This document shows positions 26,651 through 36,280 of a DNA stretch of 64,000 nt, one piece after another. The translations under genes were made by a program, and so were the position numbers. This stretch comes from Nitratireductor luteus (GTDB lineage: Bacteria; Pseudomonadota; Alphaproteobacteria; Rhizobiales; Rhizobiaceae), in assembly GCF_026162365.1 (NCBI RefSeq), contig NZ_JAOANW010000019.1, forward strand, positions 26,028-90,027, written 5' to 3'. The notes beneath the pieces are model-generated. The model made no database searches. It was not told where the DNA came from and saw only the letters and a list, made by a program, of their open reading frames with translations. Every line of letters starts with the position of its first letter. The stretch's first letter is position 1.

Positions 26651-27859
26651 TTAGCCTTTCCTCGCCGCGGCGATCCAGCCGGCGACGCGGCGCGCGTCAC
26701 GCCCGACGCCGGAGACTAGTGTCGAGGACACCGCGTACTGGAAATGAAGGCCGGCGAAATAGAGCCCGTCCATGTCGGTTGATTTGCCGAACCGGTGACG
26801 GGGTGCGCCGTGCTCGTCCAGAACCGGAAGGTCGATCCAGTCGAAACCGGAATGGAAGCCGGTGCACCAGATCACGCTGGCGAAAGCCACCTTCGTGCCG
26901 TCGTCTGCCAGCGCCTTGCCGTCACTGATGCCCGTGATCTTCCCGATCCGCCGAACCCCGGCGCGCTCCAGCTGGCCGGGCCGTGTCCGGATCAGCGGCA
27001 TGCCGTGCCCGTGCATCTTGGACCGGAATTTCCTGCCCATGGGCGTCCGCATGGTCAGGAGGCGATGAAACATGCCGCGGACGACCAGGCGAACCAGGAG
27101 CTTTCGTCCGAGAAAGCCGGCGATGTCGAACGGTACATGCCCGACGTCGCGTCCGGACAAATAGACATTGTGCGTCCTGGCAAGGTCGAGCGCGATCTCG
27201 GCGCCGGAGTTGCCGGCCCCGATCAGCAACACCGGGCCGGCCGGGATCTGGGCGGGATTTTTGTATTCGCGCGAGTGCATTTGGAAGACCTGCGCATCAA
27301 GGTCGCGCGCAAATCCCGGCAGACGCGGCTTTTGATAGCTTGCCGCGGCGACGACCACCTGATCCGCCTCGTAGAAACCGTCCGTGGTCTCAACGCCAAA
27401 GCGGCCGTTTGCCTTGCGCAACGCCTCGACCCGGGTGTTCAGGCGCACCGGCAGTCCAAACTTCCTGGCGTAGCTTTCGATGTAATCCGCCATCTGGTCC
27501 TTCGTTGGGAAGGTGTCCGGGTCCGCCGGGAAGCGGAAACCGTCGAGCGAGTCGAACTTCGCCGGGGTGAAGAGCCGGAGCGAATCCCACCGGCTGCGCC
27601 AGACGTCGCCAACGCGGGCGGCGGCGTCCAGAATGACGTGGTCTATGCCCTTGCGCTTCAGGTGATAGCCGACGGACAGCCCGGCTTGGCCGGCGCCAAT
27701 CACCACGACGTCATGGCGCTCGGCCTTGGCTTCGGCATCATCTTGCGAAGATGCCGCCGGGAATGCGTCGGGCTGGGTTCTGAGTAGACGGCCCATCTCC
27801 ACCAGGTCGGCGGGATGGCGGCCGGGGGCGGCGGATCTTGTCGTGCGCGTGCTGGCCAT
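26651..27859 (-). CDS. Flavin-containing monooxygenase-like NAD(P)/FAD oxidoreductase
   Basis: A 402-residue protein with two Rossmann motifs: VVIGAGQAGLSVGYHL for FAD (about residue 50) and LLIGAGNSGAEIALDLA for NAD(P) (about residue 215), and the late IWCTGFHSGFDWIDLP segment. This is the YrpB/FMO-type layout, using NADPH and O2 or reducing a disulfide. The N-terminal about 45 residues are an unusual low-complexity extension. It lies 103 bp downstream of a TPR-LuxR regulator on the same strand, its likely controller. Confidence 0.8.
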   Translation of the reverse strand: MASTRTTRSAAPGRHPADLVEMGRLLRTQPDAFPAASSQDDAEAKAERHDVVVIGAGQAGLSVGYHLKRKGIDHVILDAAARVGDVWRSRWDSLRLFTPAKFDSLDGFRFPADPDTFPTKDQMADYIESYARKFGLPVRLNTRVEALRKANGRFGVETTDGFYEADQVVVAAASYQKPRLPGFARDLDAQVFQMHSREYKNPAQIPAGPVLLIGAGNSGAEIALDLARTHNVYLSGRDVGHVPFDIAGFLGRKLLVRLVVRGMFHRLLTMRTPMGRKFRSKMHGHGMPLIRTRPGQLERAGVRRIGKITGISDGKALADDGTKVAFASVIWCTGFHSGFDWIDLPVLDEHGAPRHRFGKSTDMDGLYFAGLHFQYAVSSTLVSGVGRDARRVAGWIAAARKG

Positions 27860-27962
27860 GACCTATCTCCAGTCTTGTGTTTCTGAAGACCAGCCTAGGC
27901 GAGCTGTCGTTGGCTTTCATCGTGAAGACGACCCACCTTTCAAAATCATTGAATGGGGCGTT

Positions 27963-29624
27963 CTACCCATTTTTGCGCGTGTCGATCGAGCCGGTCGTCA
28001 ACGCCTTCGCAACGGCGGCAGCTCGCGAGGAAACCCCGAGCTTGCCGAATATGTTCTCGACATGGCGATTTACCGTCTTGGGGCTGAGCCTGAGTTTCTC
28101 GGCAATCTCGCGGTTCGTGCTGCCACTGGCCACCAGCGACAGCACCTGGCGTTCGCGCGCCGTCAGATTGTCCGCCCTTGCCGTCTTCGACACGGTCCGA
28201 ATCTCATGGATTCGAGCGAGGTCGGGCGCCGCGCCGAGGTCCCGGAAGATTTTCTCGGCCGCGTCGAGCTCCCTCCCTGCGGCCTCGGAGTCCCCGAGCC
28301 CGGCACAGCCTCGCGCGATGTCGACGCGCAGGCGCGCCACGAGATAGGGCGCGCCGAATTCTGACCAGTAGCGCAGCGCCCGGGTCTGTACGGCTACGGC
28401 GCGGCCGAACTCGCCACGTGCCAGAGCCAGCGAACCGTGTCCCTGGTCGGCCACGTGGGCCAGGATTTCGGTACCAAAGAGTTCCGCGATGTCCGACATT
28501 TCACCGCAAAGCCGTTCGGCCTCGTCCAGGTCGCCGCAAGCGATGAATATCTCGATGCCCGCCGGGAGCAGCGCCGTTTTCCGGGGCACGTCGCCGGCGG
28601 TTTCCAGCGCGCGCCGGATCGCAGCGACCGCCTCGTCCCGCCGGCCCTGCGCGAGGCGGAGCAGCGCCAGTCCGGGCTGCGGGTCGATGCCGATTTCGCC
28701 GGCCAGGCGATACTCGGCATCGGACTTCTCCAATTCGCCGCGCAGCCGCAGGATTTCGCCCCGCCGGTAGGCGGCGTTGGCCATGGCGGTTTGCTCGCTC
28801 GTGCCGCTCAAACCCTGCGTCGCGCGCTCGGCCTCCTCAAAGGCTTCGTTCCAGTTGCCCTCGAGTTGCAGCACCTCGGCCCGGTGCACCTGGCAGACGC
28901 CATTGAACGCCCTGGCCTGGGGGTTGCGCCGGCACCAGTCGGTCAGGATCGCGGTCCATTCGCGCGCGCGCACCATTTCAAGCACACGGCAGCAGGAGGA
29001 GACGATCTCGCAATAGACGACACCGCTCACGATCGGGGAAAGACGCTGGCTATTGGCCAGCAACATGGCCTCGTCGATCGGGATGTACCCCTCGTCGATC
29101 CGGCCGAGGCGGAAAAGGATGCCGCCCTTGATGCTGCCGGCCAGGGCAATCAGGTCCGGATCGCCGCCATTCTCTCCGATGGCGAGCGCCTTGTCGGCAA
29201 CGTCGATCGCCACCTCATAGGCGCCCTTGGCCCGGTGCATGTGCACCTGAGGCAACAGCAAATACCCTCGTTGCACACAATCCGGTGAAGTCTGTTCGGC
29301 ATGTTTGGCGGCGCGCTGAAGCCAGCCGGACCCCAGTACCACTTTCCCGATCAGCATGTTGCGAAGTCCGCACCAGAATGCCGCGCGCGCGCATTCTTCA
29401 TGATTTTCGCCGGCACAGTGATGGGTGTAGAGCCGTTCGAGCGCGGCGAGCATCACGCGATCCTGCGCCGAAATCCCCGCGGCCCATACCAGTGACTCGA
29501 GGTCGCCGATAGCGAGATCGAACTCGGCGTCCGCGCGCAAGAACAGTCGGGTCGCGTCCGCCCACGCACCCCGTTCGTATGCGTCTCTGGCGGCCTGAAT
29601 CGCTTCAAGCGGGTTCCGTGACAT
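27963..29624 (-). CDS. LuxR-type regulator with TPR-rich sensor region (regulator 1)
   Basis: A 553-residue protein. About 480 residues of helical TPR-like repeats (for example CQVHRAEVLQLEGNWNEAFE and YRRGEILRLRGELEKSDAEY) precede a LuxR HTH: LTARERQVLSLVASGSTNRE, then RLSPKTVNRHVENIFGKLGV. There is no receiver or ATPase domain, so it is MalT-like only in its ends. I chose the ATG at 29624, as 36 residues upstream look non-coding. It is clearly a paralogue of regulator 2 at 36281-37945, and both precede enzyme genes on the same strand. Confidence 0.82.
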   Translation of the reverse strand: MSRNPLEAIQAARDAYERGAWADATRLFLRADAEFDLAIGDLESLVWAAGISAQDRVMLAALERLYTHHCAGENHEECARAAFWCGLRNMLIGKVVLGSGWLQRAAKHAEQTSPDCVQRGYLLLPQVHMHRAKGAYEVAIDVADKALAIGENGGDPDLIALAGSIKGGILFRLGRIDEGYIPIDEAMLLANSQRLSPIVSGVVYCEIVSSCCRVLEMVRAREWTAILTDWCRRNPQARAFNGVCQVHRAEVLQLEGNWNEAFEEAERATQGLSGTSEQTAMANAAYRRGEILRLRGELEKSDAEYRLAGEIGIDPQPGLALLRLAQGRRDEAVAAIRRALETAGDVPRKTALLPAGIEIFIACGDLDEAERLCGEMSDIAELFGTEILAHVADQGHGSLALARGEFGRAVAVQTRALRYWSEFGAPYLVARLRVDIARGCAGLGDSEAAGRELDAAEKIFRDLGAAPDLARIHEIRTVSKTARADNLTARERQVLSLVASGSTNREIAEKLRLSPKTVNRHVENIFGKLGVSSRAAAVAKALTTGSIDTRKNG

Positions 29625-29946
29625 CTCGTTAAGATAACACCACTTCACCGGAATACTGAAACTGACATCTGCCGGCTGGCGCCAATGTGCACGCCCGCTT
29701 CCGACTTGCGACCTCCGCTCGGTGGCTGCCAATTGGCAGCAACAGGTCGAAGTTCGTCCGTAGCGCCGGATCGGACGTCCGCAACCGCTACCTCCAGCGT
29801 CGTCGCGGGCAATGTCGGCTTACGAGAAGTGGCAAAGCTGGCGTCTACGGCCCAGATGGAGGCGCATCGCTGCTCGTAAGATCGCGCTGAGACGAGAGTT
29901 CGATTTGGATGTCAAGCGGCTCCGACAACCCGCGGGATCACCCTTT

Positions 29947-30527
29947 CTATATCTCGGTCATTTCAGCCAGCTCCAGCGCATCCTCGATGTTTACGCCAAG
30001 ATACCTGACCGTGCTCTCGATCTTGGTGTGACCCAGAAGAATCTGGATCGCTCGAAGGTAGCCCGTCGCCTTGTAGATGATCGCGGCCTTGGTGCGCCGA
30101 GGCGAATGGGTGCCATATTCTTCGCGCCGAAGCCCGATTGCACTCAGCTATTTATCAACGAGGCGAGCATACTGGCGGTGCTCGATCGGAATGGTCGACC
30201 CGACTGGCCACGCAAGCAGACTCTCTCGGGCATCTGCCGTAAGTTGGACGGGGCGGCCGGTCTTCTGCAGAATGACTATTGCGCGTGTCCGGATTTCTGG
30301 TCCTGTGACCAACGTCCCGATCTTGATCTTCACCAGATCGCAGCCGCGCAGCTTGCTGTCGATTGCCAGATCGAACAGTGCCCGAGCTCTCATGCCTTTC
30401 CCCTATCGAGGAAAAAGCGGACCGCCCATATCTGACGCTGTTTCAGTGGCTTCTTGACACCGACCTTTCGACCGGCGTTCCAGGCCGGCCGTCCCAGTGA
30501 CTTCGGATCGTATTGTGCAATACCCAT
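29947..30527 (-). pseudogene. Tyrosine site-specific integrase, multiply frameshifted
   Basis: From an ATG at 30527 the minus strand reads MGIAQYDPKSLGRPAWNAGR and PLKQRQIWAVRFFLD; after a shift near 30400 RALFDLAIDSKLRGCDLVKI and QLTADARESLLAW; after a deletion and an in-frame stop near 30150 IGLRREEYGTHSPRRTKAAI, then GYLRAIQILLGHTKIESTVR and the terminal YLGVNIEDALELAEMTEI. The box-II pattern (H-x-x-R, LLGHT, final Y) is that of phage-type integrases. It is inactive, but it shows that an integrative element once lay here. Bases 29733-29946 contain nothing recognised. Confidence 0.82.
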
Positions 30528-30691
30528 TTCTGCTTTCCTTCGACCAAATTTGAACGAGATGGAAAACGCTTGGGAGCCGCGAACGGCCGTGGAACGAACC
30601 CGCTGACCGTAATATGCGGTACATCGCTTGTATGGGCGCGACCCGCGCAATGCCGGATTTGCCGCTGGAAAGGTCCAACGACACCGGTCAT

Positions 30692-31399
30692 TCATTGGGC
30701 TATATGTACCAAACCAGCCATCCGCGGTTCCTGAGCAAAGGGGCTGAGGCCGAGCCATTCCTGCATTCGAGCGGCGACCTCGCGCGAACCGGTCAGTTCC
30801 AATCTGCCTTCCTTCACCGCTTTCTCGACCGTATCCAACCCCATCCAGATCGCGGTCATGGTGCGCAGGCTGGATTCGGAATAGAGATCGATGTCGTAAC
30901 CCGGATCGGCATAGCAGGCCTCAACACCGGATTGCGGATCGGCCAGCAACCAATAGTTCTGCCGCGCGCTTGGAAGATTGTTGAACACGAACTGGAGGCA
31001 AACCCGGCGCTCCGGCAGCGGGTCGATATTCAGGAAACGATGCATATCCCATATCAGCAATTCGGGATCGAGATTATTGAGGGAGATTTCGCTTTCCACC
31101 CATCTTTGCCCCCATGCACCGATACCCAGGATAAGCGGGCGAAGCTCTTCTCCGGCTTTCGTCAGCCGGTACTCCTTGACGCCCTGATCGCCTTTGACAG
31201 ACTGAACAACGCCTGCCGCCTCCAGTTCTCCCAGCCGCTTTGACAGCAGCGTCGGCGACATCCGAGGCAGGCCGCGCCGCAGATCGTTGAACCGCGTGCT
31301 GCCGCACAGAAACTCCCGGATCAAAAGCGGCGTCCAACGCGCGCACAAGACCTCCGAGGCCATCGAAACCGGACAAAACTGACCGTAGCTGCCACGCAT
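30692..31399 (-). CDS. HxlR-family regulator with extended C-terminal domain
   Basis: A 235-residue protein. The N-terminal winged HTH of the HxlR type starts MRGSYGQFCPVSMASEVLCA and continues through RFNDLRRGLPRMSPTLLSKR, with the conserved early Cys. The second half resembles the SCP2-like ligand domain seen in longer HxlR proteins. I chose the ATG at 31399, as the longer frame to 31528 has no matching residues. It is divergent from the GFA gene at 31543 across 143 bp and may control it. It may sense aldehydes or redox stress, which is inference. Confidence 0.8.
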   Translation of the reverse strand: MRGSYGQFCPVSMASEVLCARWTPLLIREFLCGSTRFNDLRRGLPRMSPTLLSKRLGELEAAGVVQSVKGDQGVKEYRLTKAGEELRPLILGIGAWGQRWVESEISLNNLDPELLIWDMHRFLNIDPLPERRVCLQFVFNNLPSARQNYWLLADPQSGVEACYADPGYDIDLYSESSLRTMTAIWMGLDTVEKAVKEGRLELTGSREVAARMQEWLGLSPFAQEPRMAGLVHIAQ

Positions 31400-31542
31400 G
31401 GATTGCCTCCCTCTCCTTGGAAACGCTGATCGTTTGAGCTTAAGCGGCATGTCCGGCCCGGTCCAATACAGTTTCAGGACTATCGCGGCACAGCCATTGG
31501 GGCGACCCTGGGGGCGCGCTTCGAACACCAGGGAGAAAGACC

Positions 31543-31971
31543 ATGACCACGATACATAAAGGAACCTGCTTTTGCGGCAGCGTCGAATTCGAGGTTTCCG
31601 GTACTCCGGAGGGAATGGGCTATTGCCACTGCGCGTCCTGCCGCGCGTGGTCGGCCGGGCCGATGAACGCGTTCAGCCTTTGGCAACCGGAAAGCGTGCG
31701 GGTCACCGAAGGACAGGATCTGATCGGCGAATATGCCGGCGTGCCGAACTCGGTGCGCCGGTTCTGCAAGAATTGCGGCGGACACATCATGACGGATCAC
31801 CCGGAATGGGGCGTCACCGATGTCTTCGCAGCGGCGATCCCCAGCCTGGTCTTCGAACCGGGGGTGCATGTGAACTATGCCGAAACCGTTCTCCCGATGC
31901 GGGACGGCCTGCCCAAATTCAAGGACTTTCCGGCCGAGATCGGCGGGTCCGGCGAGCAAGTGGCGGAATAG
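31543..31971 (+). CDS. GFA-family (glutathione-dependent formaldehyde-activating-like) Zn protein
   Basis: A 142-residue protein with three zinc-binding cysteine groups: CFCGSVEF (residues 9-16), CHCASCRAW (about 28-36) and CKNCGG (about 74-79). This is the GFA/CENP-V fold. The founding enzyme was proposed to join formaldehyde and glutathione, but most members are uncharacterised. It has a good upstream purine run (GGGAGAAAGACC). It is divergent from HxlR and followed by a broken methyltransferase gene. Confidence 0.82.
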   Translation: MTTIHKGTCFCGSVEFEVSGTPEGMGYCHCASCRAWSAGPMNAFSLWQPESVRVTEGQDLIGEYAGVPNSVRRFCKNCGGHIMTDHPEWGVTDVFAAAIPSLVFEPGVHVNYAETVLPMRDGLPKFKDFPAEIGGSGEQVAE

Positions 31972-32009
31972 CATCCAGCCATCGGGCACGTCCCGAGAAG
32001 GAGCGTGAA

Positions 32010-32415
32010 ATGACAACCGCAATGAGAGTCTTCGATCCCGTCGCATTCAAGCAAACCACCCCGCCGCCAGTGGGACGAAGCCGCCGATGCCTGGAACCGG
32101 TGGACGCCGCTCCCGGACAAGTGGTTGGGCCCATCGACCGAACTGATGTTCGACAGAATGGAGCTGATGCAGGACAGTTGCGTTCTGGATATCGCGGCTG
32201 GCGCTGGAGGCCAGACGCTCAACGCGGCGAAGCGCGTCGGACCTTCAGGCCATGTGCTGGCGACCGATTTGTCGCCAGGTATCCTCAAACAGGCCAAAGC
32301 CAATGCCGACCTGGCCGGCATCTGCCATGTCGAGACCCAAGTGTTTTGACGGCGAGGATATCGGCGGAATCGAGGCCGAGCCGTTCGATGGCGTCATGTC
32401 GCGCGTCGGCCGACG
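32010..32415 (+). pseudogene. Class I SAM methyltransferase, truncated and frameshifted
   Basis: From ATG 32010, MTTAMRVFDPVAFKQTT shifts frame to RRQWDEAADAWNRWTPLL, then STELMFDRMELMQDSCVLDI, the SAM-binding AAGAGGQTLNAA and VGPSGHVLATDLSPGILKQA. Another shift at about 32345 leads to DGEDIGGIEAEPFDGVMSRV, where homology ends 35 bp before the nitrilase gene. Only the first about 40 percent of the methyltransferase remains. Confidence 0.75.
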
Positions 32416-32448
32416 GGTAGCCTGATGAAACACGGAAAGGAAAATCCG

Positions 32449-33384
32449 ATGACCAAAATCGCAATTGTCCAGGAGCCGCCTGTCTATCTGAACCTTGCCG
32501 CCAGCATGGAGCGCGCCGTCGGCCTGGTCGCGCAAGCCGCCAGCGACGGCGCCCGGTTGCTGGTCTTCCCCGAGGCGTGGTTTCCGGGCTACCCGACCTT
32601 TTGCTGGCGCCTGTCACCCGGTGCTGACATGGGCAAGACGGACGAATTGTTCGCCCTGTTGCAAGCCAATTCCGTCGACCTGAGCCGCAATGGCATGGCC
32701 CCCCTTCAAGAGGCGGCGGCCGAGCACGAAATGGTCATCGTGGCCGGTTATCAGGAAATCGATGGCGAGGCTTCGGGTTCGACCCTGTTCAATTCCTGCA
32801 TCACCATCGACGCCGACGGCACTATCGCGAACAACCACCGCAAACTGATGCCGACCAACCCGGAACGTATGATCTGGGGTTTTGGCGATGGGGCCGGCTT
32901 GAACGTGGTCGAAACGGCGGTGGGGAGGATCGGTGCCCTGCTGTGCTGGGAAAACTACATGCCGCTAGCCCGGTTCGCTCTGTATGCCCAGAACATCGAC
33001 ATCTATGTCGCGCCAACCTGGGACAGCGGCGACACTTGGTTGGCCACGATGCAGCATATCGCGCGCGAAGGCGGCTGTTGGGTGATTGGGTGTGCGACGG
33101 CGCTGGAGGCGTCGGACATTCCCACGGATATCCCCCATTACGATATCTTGTTTCCGAACAAGGATGAATGGGTGAACCCTGGCGATGCCGTGGTCTATAA
33201 GCCCTTTGGCGGGATCGCCGCCGGGCCGATGCACCGTGAAAAGGGATTGCTTTCGACCGAGATCGATGTCTCCGCCGCCCGCGCCTCGCGCCGAAAATTC
33301 GACGTCAGCGGTCACTATTCCCGCCCCGACGTGTTCTCACTCTCGGTCGACAGAAGCCGCAAGCGGCCGACTTTATTCAGTTGA
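32449..33384 (+). CDS. Nitrilase/carbon-nitrogen hydrolase
   Basis: A 311-residue enzyme with a complete Glu-Lys-Cys triad: FPEAWFPGYP (E42), NNHRKLMPT (K132) and LLCWENYMP (C166). The CWENYMP motif marks true nitrilases, which turn R-CN into the acid and ammonia, rather than amidases. The ATG at 32449 follows GGAAAGGAAAA; an upstream ATG at 32425 is less well placed. It is on the same strand as the GFA gene and the methyltransferase remnant and may belong to the same operon. It is intact, and the substrate is unknown. Confidence 0.88.
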   Translation: MTKIAIVQEPPVYLNLAASMERAVGLVAQAASDGARLLVFPEAWFPGYPTFCWRLSPGADMGKTDELFALLQANSVDLSRNGMAPLQEAAAEHEMVIVAGYQEIDGEASGSTLFNSCITIDADGTIANNHRKLMPTNPERMIWGFGDGAGLNVVETAVGRIGALLCWENYMPLARFALYAQNIDIYVAPTWDSGDTWLATMQHIAREGGCWVIGCATALEASDIPTDIPHYDILFPNKDEWVNPGDAVVYKPFGGIAAGPMHREKGLLSTEIDVSAARASRRKFDVSGHYSRPDVFSLSVDRSRKRPTLFS

Positions 33385-33597
33385 CCGGAAACAGTTTGCC
33401 GAGATCGGCAAGTTGAACTGGATGTCATCATTCCCCCACAAACGAAAGTCGTTCCGTAGCGTAAGCTTATACTTACAGTGTCTGCCGTTGCTCTCACGCT
33501 GATCGAGGGCGATGCCATGTCTACGCGGCCAAGGGCACGTCGCGCCGCGACCGTGCTTTATGCCTGTGGCACGGAGCCAGGCCGACGGCCCGTCCGG

Positions 33598-33996
33598 GAG
33601 CTGGTATTACTAAATCGCACGCGGGATCGACGAACGGCCGGTTCAGCCCAACCGCCCGCGGAAATCCGCCGGTGCCGAAGATACCTTCGCGGTCGACATC
33701 TTCGATATCGATGTGGCGCGCGCCGAACTGGTGCCACTGGCCGAAAAAGTCTGGCGGCACTGTGAGGGAAAGCAACTCAGCGGACGAACCGTGACGCTGA
33801 GGTTAAGTTCGCCGATTTCCGGCAAATCACCCGCAGCCCGAGCCCTGCCGAGACTCATAGGTGGTCGAGGTTTCGCGACGATGCTCGCCGACATGTTCCA
33901 CGTCGAGAGGGGGGTATCCGCTTGCTCGGCGCGACCCTGTCGTCGCTAGACGGGAAGGACAGCGTCCCGGCGGCAGACCAATTGGCGCTCTTCTGA
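33598..33996 (+). pseudogene. dinB: DNA polymerase IV (DinB) C-terminal remnant
   Basis: The frame reads IARGIDERPVQPNRPRKSAG, AEDTFAVDIFDIDVARAELV, PLAEKVWRHCEGKQLSGRTV; after a shift near 33803 KFADFRQITRS, and finally GIRLLGATLSSLDGKDS with QLALF before TGA at 33996. This is the little-finger region and the C-terminal beta-clamp-binding motif (QLALF) of Y-family polymerases. An in-frame TAA lies near 33611 and the polymerase core is absent. Bases 33385-33597 show only a short palindrome, GTAAG-N6-CTTAC. Confidence 0.75.
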
Positions 33997-34406
33997 TTAG
34001 AACCAAGCGGACCCTCGATCAGAACCAGTTTGTCTGCCCTAGGCTTGTCACCAGCGCAGCGGATTGGATTATGAATCAGATGCGGCACACAGACTGCTCC
34101 GCAAATACATTCGCAGGGCGGAGCGCGACAAAGACCGGGCGGGGTTCCTCTGAAAGCCGTCCACGCGCCCAGCCGGGCCTCAGCGTAGTTATCCGTCGCT
34201 GCGTTCCTTTCAGGTTTGGCCTTCGCCGTGACATCGCGGCACTCAACTGGTATTTGAGCCAGATCTCCGCAACGGACATCCGCCATGTTGTCGCAATCGA
34301 CGGGATGTCGGGCCTTGGGGCGAAAATCCTTGATCACTGATAAGTTTCCCAGCCAGTGTGGCAGAGAGGCGGCCGCAACCGTCTCTCGTGCGCCCGGAGC
34401 ACCGTC
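33997..34406. other. Unassigned stretch
   Basis: About 410 bases between the dinB remnant and the fusion gene. Frames exist on both strands (for example 33855-34337 on minus) but none shows a recognisable motif, a start signal or coding-like composition. It is probably degraded sequence. Confidence 0.4.
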
Positions 34407-36158
34407 CTATTTCTTGCCGATACCGATATTGACCGGATTGGTGAGATAAGCCTGACCGCCGTCGTCTGCTTGCTCTTGCACCATCTTGTCGAGCGCGTCG
34501 CGAATCGCATCACGCGCCGCCTGGTTCAAGCTTAGCTCGCCAAGCACTTCCTCCACAATCGGGTTGCTCCAGACGATCCAGTTCCACAGTTCCTCGCCCG
34601 AGTTGAATGCCGTGCGTTCGTTGATTGTCTCCACGCTGACCTTCTTGAGACCGACGGCCTCCAATTCGGCGCGCAGCCGCTCAGGGTCGCTCAACTGGAA
34701 CGGCAGCGGCGGCGGGTCCATGGGCGGGCCTTCGAAGTCGGGGCGCACCGACTGAACGGCGCCGACCAGATAGCGTAGGAAGTCGATTTCGTGCGGGTCG
34801 CCATAGGCGATCACAAGGACGGTCCCTCCCGGCCTGACGACACGGGCCATTTCGCGAATGCCCCTGGGCATGTCGGGAAAAAGCATCACGCCAAACTGCG
34901 ATCCGGCCATGTCAAAGCTATCGTCTTCAAGCTGGAGGGCGTGACCGTCCATGACACTTGTGTCGATGGCGAGCGCTTCCTTTTGAGCGCGATCACGCAG
35001 CAGCTGCAGCATTGCCGGCGATTGGTCGACGGCGAACACTTCCGCGCCGATCCTGGCCGCCGGAACGGCGAGGGCGCCACTGCCGCAAGCCACGTCAAGA
35101 AACTGCATCCCTGGCTGCAACTTGGCGTACATCAGTGCTTCTCCGGCAAGCCACATTTGGGTTTCGGTATTGGTCTTGTCATAGCCGACAGCTATCCGGT
35201 CCCAGGCCTCATGCGTGTCCGGCGTTGTGTCGGGCGCGGTGGTGGCTTCACCATATTTACTGATCGCGGTCTGCAGCGCCTTGATGAACGCAGCAGGCTG
35301 CTCGATCGCGGGATCGTCCGCAGCATCTTCGATGACGTAGAGCGGCCAGCTATGGCGAGCGCTTACCTCCTCCGCCACCTTCAACGGGGTTGCGAGATCA
35401 TGCCGGCCCCATATCAATACGGTTGGCACCTCGATGCGGGCGAGATCGTCCGGTGCGATGCCGGGAAAGCCGAACTGCTCCATCAAGCCCTGTTGTGTTG
35501 GTTTCAGACTGGCGGCCTGTGCACGATCCAGATTGTAGGCCTTGAGACTGTCCCACATCGGACCCATACCGGTGCGCAGCCTGTCGAGGTCGAAGGCGCA
35601 GTGCCGCCAGAGTGCATCGTGGGTCTCCGTAGTTGGCTCCGTCACAAACGTCGTGAGCGCCTTGCCGAACTGCGGCGCAGGCTGGAAATGCGCAAGCCCC
35701 AGGGCATCTGCAAGTACCAGGCAGCGGAGCCCCGAGCCTCCCGCGGCCGCATAACGCGCGGCGATGGCGCCGCCAAGAATATGACCCACCAAAATGGCCG
35801 GGCTCTGGCAGGATTGTTCGATTAGTTCGCCCAGCCAAGCGAGCAGGTGATCAGGCTTAATGGGGCCGTCGATCGCACCGGACTTCCCATGACCGGGAAG
35901 GTCGGGTGCTATGACCCGGTGGGACTTGATGAGCTCGGGGATCACACGGAACCACTTGGCGGCGTATTCGCCGGGGCCATGCAGAAGGACAATCGGCGGC
36001 CCGTTGCCGCCCTCGAGCACGCTGGTCGAAATGCCGGCCGGCTGTATGCGCCGCTCGCTGAGGGGAAGGTCTGTCAGCAGCCGCAGCCGGGCCTCCTCGG
36101 CACCAGTTGCGGGTTCGGATTGCGTTTTCGTCATGTCAACTGTGCGAGCCTCGTTCAT
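34407..36158 (-). CDS. Alpha/beta-hydrolase-fold / SAM methyltransferase fusion
   Basis: A 583-residue two-domain protein. Residues about 40-300 have the alpha/beta-hydrolase layout (VLLHGPGEYAAKW, RVIAPDLPGHGKS), but the nucleophile elbow reads GHILGG with Ile127 in place of Ser. The usual Gly-His before the C-terminal helix is Ala280-Asp281 (EDAADDPAIEQP); only the acid (GRHDLATP, D254) remains. Residues about 315-583 form a class I methyltransferase with LDVACGSG (354-361), VDQSPAML and an intact SAM site. I chose the ATG at 36158 because GGAGGAAGCC precedes it. The hydrolase half is probably a binding or scaffold domain. It lies 122 bp downstream of TPR-LuxR regulator 2 on the same strand. 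Confidence 0.82.
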   Translation of the reverse strand: MNEARTVDMTKTQSEPATGAEEARLRLLTDLPLSERRIQPAGISTSVLEGGNGPPIVLLHGPGEYAAKWFRVIPELIKSHRVIAPDLPGHGKSGAIDGPIKPDHLLAWLGELIEQSCQSPAILVGHILGGAIAARYAAAGGSGLRCLVLADALGLAHFQPAPQFGKALTTFVTEPTTETHDALWRHCAFDLDRLRTGMGPMWDSLKAYNLDRAQAASLKPTQQGLMEQFGFPGIAPDDLARIEVPTVLIWGRHDLATPLKVAEEVSARHSWPLYVIEDAADDPAIEQPAAFIKALQTAISKYGEATTAPDTTPDTHEAWDRIAVGYDKTNTETQMWLAGEALMYAKLQPGMQFLDVACGSGALAVPAARIGAEVFAVDQSPAMLQLLRDRAQKEALAIDTSVMDGHALQLEDDSFDMAGSQFGVMLFPDMPRGIREMARVVRPGGTVLVIAYGDPHEIDFLRYLVGAVQSVRPDFEGPPMDPPPLPFQLSDPERLRAELEAVGLKKVSVETINERTAFNSGEELWNWIVWSNPIVEEVLGELSLNQAARDAIRDALDKMVQEQADDGGQAYLTNPVNIGIGKK

Positions 36159-36280
36159 GGCTTCCTCCATTCCCTTGATGGTCTGGAGGCAGGCTAGAGC
36201 CGGCGGCTGCCGCGTGCTTCGGGGAAAGCACGTAAATTGCTGCGAACGCGCAATGGGTATTTCCACGCATAGGATGGCGT

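Noticed and set aside
26795..29288. Plus-strand frames of 330 and 283 residues
   Set aside because: Antisense to the monooxygenase and regulator 1.
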